Assembly (NCBI GenBank): GCA_947459405.1
Contig: CANHDQ010000003.1
Span: forward strand, 1-38,802
Direction of reading: 5' to 3'
Length of the DNA stretch: 38,802 nt
DNA from: Comamonadaceae bacterium
GTDB lineage: Bacteria > Pseudomonadota > Gammaproteobacteria > Burkholderiales > Burkholderiaceae_C
Below the pieces are notes generated by a model. That model saw only the letters and a list, made by a program, of their open reading frames with translations. It was not told where the DNA came from and ran no database searches. Position 1 is the first letter of the stretch; every line of letters begins with the position of its first letter. The position numbers and the translations under genes were made by a program. Below are positions 38,663 through 38,802 of the stretch, one piece after another.

Positions 38663-38802
38663 TCAGCACTTGATTGCAACATGCAAGGCAACCACACCGC
38701 CAGTGAGGTTGTGATAGTCCACATGGCCGAAACCGCCTTGTTGCATCAGGGTCTTAAGCGACTCCTGATCAGGGTGCATACGGATGGACTCGGCCAGGTA
38801 AC
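38663..38802 (-). CDS. ubiE: ubiquinone/menaquinone methyltransferase UbiE (C-terminal end only)
   Basis: Manual translation of the reverse strand: [45 protein letters not shown]. 5' part lies outside the window. Confidence 0.93.
   Translation of the reverse strand, partial: YLAESIRMHPDQESLKTLMQQGGFGHVDYHNLTGGVVALHVAIKC

Overview
GC-rich bacterial chromosomal segment. Gene content and order (xerC-DUF484-dapF; gpsA-secB-grxC-rhodanese / gpmA-ctpA-moeB; aspS-nudB-clsB; ubiE-Tim44-ubiJ-ubiB) suggest a betaproteobacterium (Burkholderiales, Comamonadaceae-like). Most of the window is dense housekeeping sequence. I support about 40 protein genes, the RNase P RNA gene, two intrinsic terminators and several repeat structures. 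Two genes are cut by the window edges: xerC on the left and ubiE on the right. No convincing prophage, insertion sequence, CRISPR array or large defence island was found. The items most worth a second look are: (i) a vapBC-like locus whose PIN toxin seems to have lost its catalytic core by an internal out-of-frame deletion while the antitoxin is intact; (ii) a ~330 bp intergenic repeat cluster with two 78-bp near-identical palindromic elements, each preceded by 25-bp tandem units; (iii) a minimal ligase + ligase-associated exonuclease pair with no adjacent helicase or phosphoesterase, lying between folE and clsB/nudB; (iv) a BLUF photoreceptor gene directly downstream of folE; (v) an AndAc/AndAd-like Rieske oxygenase pair with no electron-transfer genes; (vi) a Nudix + metallo-beta-lactamase fusion. 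All product names come from reading the translated sequence and recalling family motifs. No database search was run. The long ORFs antisense to recognised genes are judged spurious.
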